Shown here: in pieces, positions 50,351 to 60,588 of the stretch
Layout: each line of letters opens with the position of its first letter
Position numbering within the stretch: position 1 is the stretch's first letter
Assembly (NCBI GenBank): GCA_022316685.1
Contig: JAKJHU010001582.1
Span: 1 to 64,000, forward strand
Reading direction: 5' to 3'
Origin: Progne subis subis
Lineage: Eukaryota > Chordata > Aves > Passeriformes > Hirundinidae
Length of the DNA: 64,000 nt
Notes under the pieces: model-generated
Seen by the model: only the letters and a program-made list of their open reading frames with translations
Told to the model about the DNA's origin: nothing
The model's database searches: none
Program-made: the position numbers and the translations under genes

Positions 50351-52500
50351 AGGCAAGGCAGCAGCAGCCAGGGCTCCACAGCAGGGGAAGCCCCTGTGCC
50401 TGCCCACACATCCTCTGCTGCAATAGTCTGCCTGGGCACCCTCCTTTGGCATCTCCAGCCACTGCGGGCCAATCCTTGCTGCCACTGCTGCAGCTTCAGG
50501 GCTTTCTGTGCCTGCACTCGCCACAGCTGCTGGGGAACACAACGGGACAATTCCACTCTGGGGCTCAAGTCACACTCACACACTGGGCTGGCTGCCATTA
50601 AACTTGCTGGAAAATATTCCAACTTGAAAATTATTTCTTCTTTTATTTCTCTACATCAGGCTTGATTTGCCTTTGCCCTGGGAAAAGGAAATTTTAAAGG
50701 TTTCATTTTAAGGGATGTACACCACTCTACAGAGATGAGTTTCACATCTCAACAGACTGGGAAGAGCACAAAAGATACCCACAAAGATAACGACCATCAA
50801 CTAAACATCAAAGCCCATCAGCAAACACCAAGGAACATCTGCCCAGACCCTGCCCCTGGAATAGTTGGAGACACCTGGTCTGGAAAAGGCTGATAAGGAA
50901 ATCCAGGAGTGCAGACCTAATTAACATCACCGGCAAAGAAATGCCGGCTCCAACAGGAAACCAAATACTAAGAACTTCACAACTTAGGAAGCAAGGAACA
51001 TGAAACCAATGGATTTCTCATGGGTTCAGACTGTTTAAAGTTTAGGAAAAATCTAGTAAAACTCACGTGTTGTGGAACGATTTTCTCTGCACACCCGGGC
51101 TATGTGTGGATGAAATGATTTCTGTTGCACACCATGGCCAGAATCAAGTAATGCCTTGACTCTTAAACACGAAAGACATTATTGGAGGTTTTGGGTTTTT
51201 CCCACAGTTTCAGTAAAAAGATTACACCATTAGAATAAATTTTTCGTAAAAATTTGGTATTTATATTGTCAGTTAGGTTTGGGCCAGGGGTGGAGAATCA
51301 ATTTTCAGTCGTCGGAAAAGAAGTAGAAAAAACTTGATTGCTTTGGAATGTTTTTGTGCATGTTTGTGTGTGGCTCTTAATGATGGCAAAAATTTGGAAT
51401 GAGTTTCTCGATGTTCACCTTAGGTTCCACTTTGGAAAACCAGACAAGATTTAAAGCTGACACTTTAATATATAAACAGTCATTAAAATATATTTTTTAA
51501 AAAAAGGCAGACTATGGGGGTACTTCATGTGAGTCATTTAAGGCTGCTCTGGAAGAGAAGCTTGGCTCCAGGCAGCCAGGAGAGGAGCTTTAGAAATGTA
51601 AATTAACACTGCTGGGGAAAAGTGTGGACAATGCACCAGGGTCTTCTTGCCTGGGGCAGGAATTGGGCTGATTCCCTCTGCCCCTCAGCCCAAGCTCTGC
51701 CTGCTTGCACAGATGGAATTGGCACAGCCAAAGGCAGAGCCCACACTCAGGATATCTGACTCTGCAACAGAAACTGGGGCAGCCTGCAAAGGAAAACAGC
51801 AAATGGAGAATGCTGTGAAAACTTCACTAAAAGAACTGGGGGGAATCATCCCTCTCCCCACTCCAACATGTGCTGTCACAGTCTAGGTCACACAGGGAGC
51901 ATGAGAGCACTGGGGTGTTCTTGCTACCACAAGTTCAGAGAAATCAGTTGGGAATCCAAGGATGTGATGATTTAATTAGAGAAAAGAGATCAATTGATGC
52001 AGCCCTGGCTGGAGGGAGCCACCAAAAACTGGGGAAAAGATGAAAGGCCACCAGAACAAATCCTACAACACCATGGAGCAGCCCCTGGGAACCCTAATGA
52101 ATTCATATCAGGAGCCAGAGAACCCATTTATCATTTCAGTCCCATAATTAGATGACAAGATATCCTCGAAATAATAAACCAACCAGACAGATCCAGCTCC
52201 TGAGTCTGGTCGATCAATCCACTCAAATAAACAACCAGACATTTCACCATGGGATGGGATCAGATTATCTATTAGCAGAAGGAGGAGCACAGTGTGGAAA
52301 ATTAAATGACTCCAGATCCTGGTGGCAAATAGATGACAACCAAAAAGTGGTGAAACAGGTAAAAAAGGAAATAAAAAAGCAGCTCATGTATTGGTCCAAA
52401 CGTGGAAAAGGATGGGAATGGGACACGGTTCGTGGTTTCCTGGCACAACCATGGGTTAAACGAATGCCTCTTTCTCCTCTTCTGTGCTACAGCAACTCTC
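50351..52500 (+). pseudogene. ERV-II env, arm C
   Basis: The transmembrane-subunit part is readable at about 52240-52450 (DYLLAEGGAQCGKLNDSRS, WQIDDN). The expected Cys after SRS has become Trp. The surface-subunit part is decayed. Confidence 0.7.
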
Positions 52501-52678
52501 ATCTTTTGACCATGGCACAGACACCTTGCTGAGTGCAGCTCATTCAGCACGGGAGCAAGGGGATGCAGCTGGCAGCCAGGCCTCCTGAGCCACAAACGGC
52601 TCCAAAAGGACAGGGAAGGAGGTCACTGAGAAGAATCCCAAATCCAAACAGGACCCAGAAGAAAAAAGAGTAAAACAG

Positions 52679-53130
52679 TGAATCTGCTTGGAGATAGGGC
52701 CAGGGACTTGGAGATAAGGAAGTAAAGGGAGAAACCATCAGTTTCAGAAAATGTTACTCATTGACACGGACTGCTGCTCAGCCAAGATCCTGCTAAATTC
52801 CTGAACATCGAGAAGAAGAACAAAGACTGAAACAGAGCCATGAATATCGGATGTTATACAAAACGGGGAGTGCATATGAACGGACACGCAGTAGGCGGAT
52901 CGGGAAGTCTCAACTTTCCAAGTACCTTGGCCACTGGGCCAAAGGGAGGAGGGAGAAGCAGAAGGCAAAAATTAGGATAAAAAGGAGGCTGCGTACTACA
53001 ACAACTCGAGAGACCCCATGGCAAATGCCGCATGGGCCTCTCCCTTTGTTCAGGAATAAAGTCACTTTTACAGGACTCCTCTGTCTCCTTTGGGGACAGA
53101 AACCTCTGCAGACGCCCATTTTCCCGCACA
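52679..53130 (+). mobile_element. ERV-II 3' LTR, arm C
   Basis: TGAATCTGCTTGGAGATAG to TTCCCGCACA, with GGATAAAAAGG and GAATAAAGTCAC. Confidence 0.8.
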
Positions 53131-53960
53131 CTCCCGGGGACAGGGCAGCCACCTCCGTGCTCCCCACAGGAAGCGGGACGAGGCAGCGCTGCTCCGGCAC
53201 CGGCTCCTGCCCAGGCCCCAGCGGCAAGGAGACCGCGGGCAGCCGCTCCCGCAGCGCCCTCAGGCCACGGGCAACACGGGGCGGACACGGCACAAGGAAC
53301 CCGCCAGCAGCCCCCGGACGCGCCCCTCGGCCCGCAGCCAGCCCCGAGCCCCGGCACAACCCAGCGCGGCTCCCACCTGCGCTGGGGCCGCCTCCGAGCT
53401 CCGCCGCCGCCTCCGCGGGCTCCGGGCCGCTGCCGCCGCTCCCGGGCCCGCACAGACGCTCCGCCAATGGCGGCTCTGCTGCGCCAGGGGCGCCCGGGGA
53501 GGGGGCGGCCCCGGGGCCGGGCTTGGCCCCGCTCTGCCCAATCAGCGCGCCACAAACCACGAGTGACGGCACCATCGCCCAATCGCAGCCAGCGGCGGGC
53601 TGTGCACACGGCCCAGCCTCGGCCCGCGCTCTCCGGGCCCCCCGGGCTGTGTGAGGGGAAAGGCGGAGATGAGCTAACAGCCCTGGCACGGGCCCGGGCC
53701 CGAGGCGGCGTTGAGCTGAAAACACAAACAAAGTTCTCCGCAGCTCCCGGCCCGCCTTTCCCAGCCCTGCGTGTTCGCTGCCAGCGGCTCAGAGGAAAGC
53801 CTGTCAGTTCTCCTACCCGAATTAGGAGCAGCAGTGCAATGGCTTTGATTGCCCCCAGAAAGGGAAAACCCCCAACGCCCTTCGGCCGAGTGGAGGAGAG
53901 GGAGAGAACTCCCACAGAAAACTCCCAAAGTTGTTTTTTTCCCAGGGTAGGGAAGAACGT
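53131..53960 (-). promoter_or_regulatory. CpG island with CCAAT boxes, arm C
   Basis: Direct copy of 13262-14021 with the same CCAAT boxes (about 53460-53590) and minus-strand splice donor near 53372. Uninterrupted at its right side, it shows what lies beyond the ERV-III insertion point in arm A: GAGTGGAGGAGAGGGAGAG and about 70 bp more shared with arm B. Probable promoter of zinc-finger copy C. Confidence 0.5.
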
Positions 53961-54079
53961 ACCAAACCCCAGTGAGGTGGGGTCACCCCCGGGAACAGCG
54001 CCGGGACTGGGGGGGCACTGGGGGGGGCACTGGGGGGATCCCTTGGGGCTCGGTCCTCTCCGCACCCCCCCCCCCCCAC

Positions 54080-54760
54080 CCCGTTATCACCATGACCCCT
54101 CCCCAATTGACCGGGCCCCCCTCAAGCACCGGGACCCCCCCCCATTCAGTGCCCCCTCTTCACCGACCCCCCCAAAGCGCTGGGACCCCCCCCAACCGAT
54201 GGGATCCCCCCACTCACCAGGATCCCCCAATCCATGGGACCCCCTCACTCACCAGGACCCCCCCAATCCATGGGACCCCCACCTTCACCACAGCCCCCAA
54301 TCATGGGACACCTCACTCACCAGGATCCCCCAATCCTTGGACCCCTACTCACCACGACCCCCCCCCGGGACCCCCCACACTCTCCAGGACCCCCTCCATC
54401 CATGGGACCCCCACACTCACCAGGACCCCCCCAATCCATGGGACCCCCGCCCAATCCATAGGACCCCCCCACTCACCACACTCCGCAATCCATGGGACCC
54501 CTACTCACCACAGCCCCCCAATCCATGGGACCCCCACACTCACCAGGACCCCCCCAATCCATGGGATCCTCCAATCCATGGGATCCCCCCCGCTCACCAC
54601 ATCCCCCTAATCCATTGGACCCCCCCAATCCATGGGAACCCCCCCAATCCATGGGATCCCCCCACTCACCAGGACCCCCACAATCTATGGGACCCCCCCT
54701 ACCACACCCCCCCCCAATCCTGAACCCCCCCCCAACTGATTGAACACCCCCAAGTCCCCC
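54080..54760. repeat. C-rich minisatellite, about 36 bp units
   Basis: Tandem units such as CCACTCACCAGGACCCCCCC followed by AATCCATGGGACC. All frames stay open for long distances only because the unit is stop-poor. Confidence 0.85.
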
Positions 54761-54779
54761 CCATTCCCACAGGGGGCGG

Positions 54780-54980
54780 AGCTTTTGGAGCAGCAACCAA
54801 TGGGAAGAGGAGGGGGCGTGGCCTGGGAGCAGCAGGGGGGATGGGCGGGTGAATTACTGGGGCGTGGGAAAGGGGCGGGGCCTGGAGAGTGGGTGGGGGG
54901 GAATGGGCAGGGAATTAATGGGGCGTGGGGCGTGGGAAAGGGGCGGGGCCATCAACGGGAAGGGGGGAGGGGAGACGAAG
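54780..54980 (+). promoter_or_regulatory. GC-box/CCAAT block, first copy
   Basis: ACCAATGGGAAGAGGAGG, GGGGCGTGGCC and two AAAGGGGCGGGGCC boxes, followed by GGGGAGACGAAGGGACC. The same block is at 57355-57510 and inverted at about 23640-23730, each next to GATCCCAAATCCTG repeats. It looks like a small promoter, but I find no ATG exon directly downstream. Confidence 0.45.
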
Positions 54981-55019
54981 GGACCCTTTGGGGACATCGG
55001 GAGGGGTTTGGGACATCGG

Positions 55020-55575
55020 GGGGTTCCAAATGATCCCAAATCCTGCTGGATCACGAGGAATGATCTCAAATCCTGGATCCCGAGCAATCTGAAATTCCAG
55101 ATTCCAAATCCTGCCCGCATCCCGAGAATGATCCCAAATGACCTCAGATCCTGCATCCCGAACAATCCCAAGAATGACCCCAAATCCTGGATCTTGAATG
55201 ATCCCAAGTCCTGCCAGCATCCCGAGGAACTGTCCCAAATCCTGGATCCCAAGCAATCTGAAATTCCAGATCACAACTCCTGCTGGATCACGAGAAATGA
55301 TCCCAAATGACCTCAAATCCTGCATCCTGAACAATCCCAAAAATGCCCCAAATCCTGGATCCCAAAGGATCCCAAATCCTGCCAGATCCCAAGGAATGAT
55401 CCCAAATGACCTCAAACCCCAGATCCTGGATCCCAAAAACCCCCAGATCCCAAATATTACTGGGTACCGCAAAACCAGTCCTCAAAGATCTCCAATCCTG
55501 GATCCCCAGACAATTCGCAATCCCCGACCCAAATGCTGCTGGATCCCAAAAAACAATCCAAAAAATCCAATTCCA
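55020..55575. repeat. GATCCCAAATCCTG repeat, first copy
   Basis: Degenerate 22-50 bp units such as AATCCTGGATCCCAA and TGATCCCAAATGACCTCAAA. Paralogous to 57545-57905 and inverted at 23415-23590. Confidence 0.75.
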
Positions 55576-56440
55576 AATCAGGGGTCCTGGCAGGGTAAAT
55601 CAGAGCGGTGAATGGGCCCTGGGGGGGTCAGTGGGATCCTGGAAGGATAAATAGGGGCCCTGAGGGGTCAGTGGGGTCCTGAGGGACTAAGTGGGTCCTG
55701 GTAGGACAAATGAAGACCTTGAGGGGTAGAATGAGGTCCTGAAAAGATGCATGTGGGTAAATCAGGGTCCTGGCAGGGTAAATCAGAGCAGTGAATGGGC
55801 CCTGGGGGGGTCAGTGGGGTCCTGGAAGGATAAATGGGGCCCTGAGGGGTCAGTGGGGTCCTGGAAGGATAAATGGGGTCCTGAGGGGGGTCACTGGGGT
55901 CCTGAGGGGTCAATGGGGTCCTGAAAGGATGAATGGAGGTAAATCAGGGTCCTGGCAGGGTAAATCAGAGCCCTGGGTGGGGTGAATGGGCCCTGACGGG
56001 GTCAGTGGGGTCCTGCCAGGGGAAATGGAGCCCTACAGGATCAATCCAGGCCCCAAAAGGGTCCCTGAGGTCCTGGCAGAGCAAATTCTGCCCCTTGGGA
56101 GTAAATCAGGGTTGTGGGTAATAAACACAGTCCTGAAAGGGCTGAATGGGGCCCTGGAAGGATAAATGAGATCCTGAGGGGTTAAATGGGGTCCTGATGG
56201 GGTAAAATGGTCCTGGTATGATAAATGATTGCCCTGAGGGGTTAAGTGTGGTCCTGAAAGGATGAATGGGGGTAAATCAGGGTCCTGGCAGGGGATATCA
56301 GGCACCTGAGGGGGTCAATGGGGTCCTGGCAGGGGAAATGGAGCCCTCTGGGATCAATCCGGGCCCTGAGGGGTTAAACCCAGCCCCAAAAGGGTCACTG
56401 AGGTCCTGGCAGGGCGAATTCTGCCCCTTGGGGGAGGATC
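55576..56440. repeat. GTCCTGGCAGGGTAAATCAG minisatellite, first copy
   Basis: Units of about 30-35 bp based on GGGTCCTGGCAGGGTAAATC and TGAGGGGTCAGTGGGGTCCT. Recurs at 57905-58240 and 61800-62130. Confidence 0.8.
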
Positions 56441-56930
56441 AGGGTGTGGGGCCCTCCCTCCTCCGAGCTTTGACGCCCTCGGTGCTCAGAGCTCCAGGAT
56501 GGGGACAGGGATGGAACCTGAGGTGGGAACCCCAAAACCCCCAGGGTCACCCCCAGCGGGCACCTGAGGGGATCTGGGGCGTCTTGGGGGGTGTGTGTTT
56601 TTGTGGCATTTTTGGGTGTTTTGGTGAAGTTTGGGAACCCCCAGGGCTGTGGGTGCGTCTGGGAGGGAATAGGAACATGGAAAGTTCTGGAGTCTGTGAA
56701 GTTCAAGGGGGGTGGGGGGGGGGGGGGGGGGGGGGAGGGGAAAACGGGGGTGGGAGCACCTAGATTCCTGGGGAGATTCATGTTGAACCCCCCAAAATCT
56801 CACCTGGATACCTGGGAACCTGAAACCTCCCTGGGGCCTCACCTGGGACACCTGAGAAAACCCAAATCCTCACCTGGGCAGCTGGGAACCCCCAAATCCT
56901 TGGGAATTCTCACCTGGAACCTCCCCAAAC
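56441..56930. other. Unassigned spacer with long G-run
   Basis: Contains a near-pure G run at about 56705-56736. Short phrases such as CACCTGGGACACCTG suggest decayed repeats. No gene recognised. Confidence 0.5.
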
Positions 56931-57345
56931 ACTGGTGACAGTGGAATGGAACTGGTGGCTCTGGGAGGAGAAACTGGGATGGAACTGGTGGCACTGCGGT
57001 GGTGACACTGAGGCAGCCCTGGGGACGTTGGGCTGGTGGCACTGGGAGAGGACTGAGGAGACTGGGATGGAATTGGGGACACAGGGAGGGGACTGGTGAC
57101 AGTGTCATGGGACTAGGGACACTGGGCTGGAACTGGGAACACAGGATAGGAGGGGGACACTGGATGGTGACATGGTATGGGGACAATGGGGTGGCACTGG
57201 GAGCACTGGGATGGTGACACTGGTATGGGAGCAATGGGGCAGTGGCACTGGGAACACTGGGATGGTGACACTGGTATGGGGCAATGGGGCGTGGCACTGG
57301 GAGCACTGGGATGGTGACACTGGTGTGGGGTGCTCCAGAGGGAGC
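56931..57345. repeat. CACTGGGATGGTGACACTGG minisatellite
   Basis: Tandem units around GGCACTGGGAGCACTGGGAT. A shorter relative is at about 59090-59265, just before the exon at 59307, implying shared intron sequence. Confidence 0.75.
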
Positions 57346-57354
57346 AATGGGAGC

Positions 57355-57510
57355 AGCGGAGCAGGGAGGGGGCGGGGATTGGGAAGGGTGTGGGAAAGGG
57401 GGCGGAGCCTTGAGAAGCAACCAATGGGGAGAGAAGGGGCGTGGCCTGGAAGCGGCAGGGGGTGGGGGGAAGGGCGGGCAAGGAATGGGAAAGGGGAGAC
57501 AAAGGAACCT
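57355..57510 (+). promoter_or_regulatory. GC-box/CCAAT block, second copy
   Basis: Paralogue of 54780-54980 (ACCAATGGGGAGAGAAGG, GGGGCGTGGCC), 2.6 kb downstream of it, and the nearest promoter-like block upstream of the exon at 58345. Confidence 0.45.
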
Positions 57511-57544
57511 TTTGGGGACATCAGGGGTGGGTTTGGGGACACCA

Positions 57545-57905
57545 GGGGTCCTGAATGATCCCAAATCCTGCTGGATCCCAAGGAACAGTCCCAAATCCTG
57601 GATCCTAAGCAATCTTAAATTCCAGATCCCAAATCCTGCTGCATCCAAAGGAATGATCCAAAATGACCTCAAATCCCAGATCCTGGATCCCCAAAAATCC
57701 TAAATTTCAAATGCTTCTGGATACCCAAACCCCAATCCTAAATGATCCCAAATCCCAGATCCTGATCCCAAAACCCACAGATCCCAAATGCTGCTGGGTG
57801 CCCCAAATGCAATCCCCAAAGATCTCCAATCCTGGATCTGAAAACAGTCCCAAATCCCGACCCCAAATGCTGCTGGATCCCCAAAAACAATCCCCCCAAA
57901 AATTC
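57545..57905. repeat. GATCCCAAATCCTG repeat, second copy
   Basis: Same family as 55020-55575. Confidence 0.75.
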
Positions 57906-58240
57906 CAAATCATGGTCCTGGCAGGATAAATCAGAGCGCTGAGGGTAGTGAATGGGCCCTGGGTGGGTCAGTGGGGTCCTGGAAGGATAAATGGGGCTCC
58001 TGAGGGGTCAGTGGGTCCTGAAGGGTTAAGTGTGGTCCTGAAAGGATGAATGGGGGAAAATCAGGGCCCTGGCAAGGTAAATCAGAGCCCTGGGTGGGGT
58101 GAATGGGCCCTGAGGGGGTCAGTGAGGTCTTGGCAGGGGAACTGGAGCCCTGCGGGATCAATCGGGCCCCGAGGGGTTAAACCCAGCCCCAAAAGGGTCA
58201 CAGAGGTCCTGGCAGGGTGAATTCTGCCCCTTGGGAGGAT
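57906..58240. repeat. GTCCTGGCAGGGTAAATCAG minisatellite, second copy
   Basis: Same family as 55576-56440. Confidence 0.8.
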
Positions 58241-58344
58241 CAGGGCATGGGGCTCTCCCTCCTTCAAGCCTCTACAGCCAAACCCCACCTGGGAGCCCCC
58301 CAAACCCTTTCCCACCCACCCTGACCCCCCTTTCCTGTCCCCAG

Positions 58345-58752
58345 GTGTCCCCCCCTGCCCTCCCCGCTGAGGTTGCCCCGGCGGAGGCCGCGTGCCACAA
58401 GGCCCTGGGGGCCCTGGTGGCCCTGGCCGAGGCCTTGGGGACACCGGGCAGCGTTCCTGTGGTGGCTCATGCCGAGGCCACGCTGGACCAGGCCCAGCTG
58501 GCCCTAAGGGATCTGGAGGTGGCTTGGGAGGCCACGGTGACCCGCAATGGCCCTGGGGACCGTCGGGGACGAGGACCCGAGCATCTGTGGCAGGTCGGGT
58601 CTTTAGCCAAGGCGAGGGCGGAGATGCTGGAGCGCAAGGAGCGATGGGCACGGCGGTGCCAGCGCTGGCTGCAGGCCGGGCACGGGCTGGCCATGGTACT
58701 GATGGTTCTGTGTGCGGCTGTGCTGAGTATAAACCAGTATAAACCAGTATAA
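58345..58752 (+). CDS. Ala-rich helical exon with C-terminal membrane segment, unknown family
   Basis: I do not recognise this protein. The exon follows a strong acceptor (TTTCCTGTCCCCAG, ending 58344) in phase 0 and stays open for 135 codons. It encodes long amphipathic helices rich in Ala, Leu, Val and Glu (ACHKALGALVALAEALG; AEATLDQAQLALRDLEVAW), a basic segment (ERKERWARRCQRW), then a short hydrophobic run LAMVLMVLCAAVLSI suitable as a tail anchor. The last codons and the stop (INQYKPV, TAA at 58750-58752) are encoded by the first units of the following minisatellite. It shares Ala/Val-rich style and intron repeats with the exons at 59307 and 60589, so these are probably one gene or tandem paralogues. 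The upstream exon is unknown. A weak donor (ATG then GTACTG, near 58694) could let it splice onward. Confidence 0.5.
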   Translation: MSPPALPAEVAPAEAACHKALGALVALAEALGTPGSVPVVAHAEATLDQAQLALRDLEVAWEATVTRNGPGDRRGRGPEHLWQVGSLAKARAEMLERKERWARRCQRWLQAGHGLAMVLMVLCAAVLSINQYKPV

Positions 58753-59075
58753 GTATAAACCAGTATAGTATGGATCAGTACAGACCAGTATGAGCCAGTA
58801 TAAACCCATTCAGACCAGTATAGACCAGTATATATATCTGCCCTGACCAGTATAGACCAGTTTAGACCAGTAGAGGCCAGTTTAGACCAGTTTAGACTAG
58901 TTTAGACCAGTATGAGCCACTATAGAGCAGTATGGAGCAGTATGAACCAGTTTAGAGCAGTGGGGACCAGTTCTGACCAGTTTAGACCAGCATGAGTTTA
59001 TACAGACCAACAGAGACTTTCCCCTGCCCTGACCAGTATGAACCAGTTCAGACCAGTTCAGACCAGTTCAGACCT
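58726..59075. repeat. GACCAGTATA minisatellite
   Basis: About 10-14 bp units (ACCAGTATAGACCAGTATGA; ACCAGTTTAGACCAGTTTAG). It starts inside the coding end of the preceding exon. Confidence 0.9.
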
Positions 59076-59306
59076 TCCCCTGGCTTGGGATGGGGACACT
59101 GGGAGGGGACTGGGGCACTGGATTGGTGACATTGCTATGGTGACAATGGGCTGGCACTGGGGACACTGGGCTGGTGGCACTGGGCTGGTGGCACTGGGAC
59201 AGAACTGGTGACACTGGGCTGGAATTGGGCAAGGGGCACTGGGCTGGAACTGGTGGCACTGCCCTGTCCCTGGTGCCACCTGTGCGGTGTCCCCGTGTCC
59301 CCGCAG

Positions 59307-59779
59307 TGTCCCTGGACGCGGCCCGCACCGCCCTGGGGGTGGCTGAGGACGGTCACCTGCTGCTGGCCCTGGCCGCGGTGGCCTTGTCCTGCGAGGTGGC
59401 CCGGCGGGGCTTGGGGACATCGCGGCGTCACCTGGCCATCGCCGCGAGCCGCCACCGGGACATGGCCCAGCGCCTGCGGCACCGCGCCCGGCGGGTGGCG
59501 GCCGCCAGGGCCAGCGCCGAGGCCACCGCGGCCACCAACGAGGCCACCGCGGCTGTGCTGGGGCGGCTGGAGGAGGTGACGCTGGAGCTGAAGACCTTGG
59601 TGGCCGCTGTCACACGGGACAGGGAGGTGACGCCGTGGGGGACGCGGGGACGGGGGTTCCCCAACGCCGCCCGGGCGCTCGGGGACATCGTGGTGGCCTT
59701 GGGGACATCGAGGGAGGGGCACAAGGAGGTGGCGCGGAGGCTGGAGGTGGCCCAGGAGGCGCTGGCGGGGCAGGAGTAG
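59307..59779 (+). CDS. Ala-rich helical exon, second, unknown family
   Basis: The acceptor CCGTGTCCCCGCAG ends at 59306. The exon enters in phase 1 (codon G/TG) and is open for 157 codons to TAG at 59777-59779. It encodes SLDAARTALGVAEDGHLLLA, ALAAVALSCEVARRGL, a His/Arg-rich turn, an AEATAATNEATAAVLGRLEE helix, VTLELKTLVAAV, and ends VARRLEVAQEALAGQE. Heptad-like spacing of Leu/Val/Ala suggests helical bundles or coiled coil. No signal peptide or membrane segment. Base composition is very GC-rich with G/C third positions, as expected for an avian microchromosome gene, and the lack of stops in one frame only supports coding. Function unknown. Confidence 0.5.
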
Positions 59780-60111
59780 GGACAGGGTGGGGACACGGGG
59801 GTGGCACTGTCACCGCCGGGGCATGGGGACATCCCGGGGGGCGTTGGGGACCTTGGGGACAGCCCCGTGTCCTTCCCTCGGGGACATCGCAGACACCCTG
59901 ACGTCCCCTGTCGCGTTTTGGGTCACCACGATGTCCCCGCAGTGGCCCCAACAGGACCCCAGCGTGTCCCCAGGACATCAGAGGGACCCTTGGGACTTGT
60001 TGGGGGCATGGGGGAGGGGCATTGGAGACACTCAGGGGGATTTTGGGGACACTCGGGGGACATTGGGGACCTCGCGGTGGCCCCGAGGGCGGGGGGGTGG
60101 GGCCGGGGCGG
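59780..60111. other. Spacer between the 59307 exon and the CRE promoter
   Basis: GC-rich with GGGGACA-type phrases (GGACATTGGGGAC). No coding exon recognised. Confidence 0.4.
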
Positions 60112-60119
60112 TGACGTCA
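60112..60119. promoter_or_regulatory. CRE palindrome TGACGTCA upstream of the 60246 ATG
   Basis: A perfect consensus CREB/ATF site in a GC-rich block (GGTGGGGCCGGGGCGG precedes it), about 130 bp before the ATG. A second TGACGTCA is at 61587-61594, just after the stop of the same gene. Confidence 0.5.
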
Positions 60120-60245
60120 CATCTTCTGGCGCCACACCCCCACCCGGCCAAGCCACGTTTCCCGTGCCACATTCCCGCGTGTCTCCTGCCTGTTCCCCGA
60201 GTGTCCCCGGAGTGTCCCTGGTGTCCCTGGAGTGTCCCCAGCGGC

Positions 60246-60275
60246 CATGGAGCCCCGCGAGGCGAGACAATCCCG
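60246..60275 (+). CDS. Probable first coding exon, Ala/Val-rich helix gene
   Basis: ATG in CAGCGGCCATGGAG, a good Kozak context, encoding MEPREARQSR. The inverted paralogue at 24182-24155 has the same start region (MEPERCDNP) and a clear GTGAGG donor at the corresponding place. Here the donor is altered to GGCGCGGGG, so splicing may fail or use another site. Joined by inference to the exon at 60589. Confidence 0.4.
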
Positions 60276-60588
60276 GCGCGGGGTGGCAGGAGGGGACAGA
60301 GGGGACACAGGAGTGGCAGAAGGGACACGGGGGGTGACAAAGGGGGACCAGAGGGGTGGCAGGAGAGGACGGGGGGTGGCAGAGGGGACAGGAGGGTGTG
60401 GCGGGAAGGGGGGAGAGGTGACAGATGGGTGGAGGGGACTGAGGGTGGCAGAGGGATACAGTGGGGGGTAGCAGAGGGGACAGGGGGTGACAAAGGGACA
60501 GAGGGGACAAGCTGCACCCTCTCGGAGGGGACAAAGGGGAACCCAGGGTGCCACGAGGTCTCTGCCATCTCCTCTGTCCCCTCCCCAG

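Larger units (their letters stand above)
46148..53130 (+). mobile_element. ERV-II provirus, arm C copy
   Basis: Direct copy of the arm A provirus, 6.98 kb, LTRs 46148-46603 and 52679-53130. It has its own small deletions, the clearest removing about 90 bp of RT near 48484. Confidence 0.85.

Noticed and set aside
52854..54065. 403-codon minus-strand open frame
   Set aside because: A CpG-island artefact overlapping the ERV-II 3' LTR; no recognisable protein.
53032..54723. 563-codon plus-strand open frame
   Set aside because: It runs through the 3' LTR end, the CpG island and then the C-rich minisatellite; it is open because stop codons are rare there. No domain, and not conserved in arms A or B.
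59058..59722. Minus-strand Pro/His-rich frames opposite the 59307 exon
   Set aside because: Complement of a GC-rich coding exon; no splice sites or domains on that strand.
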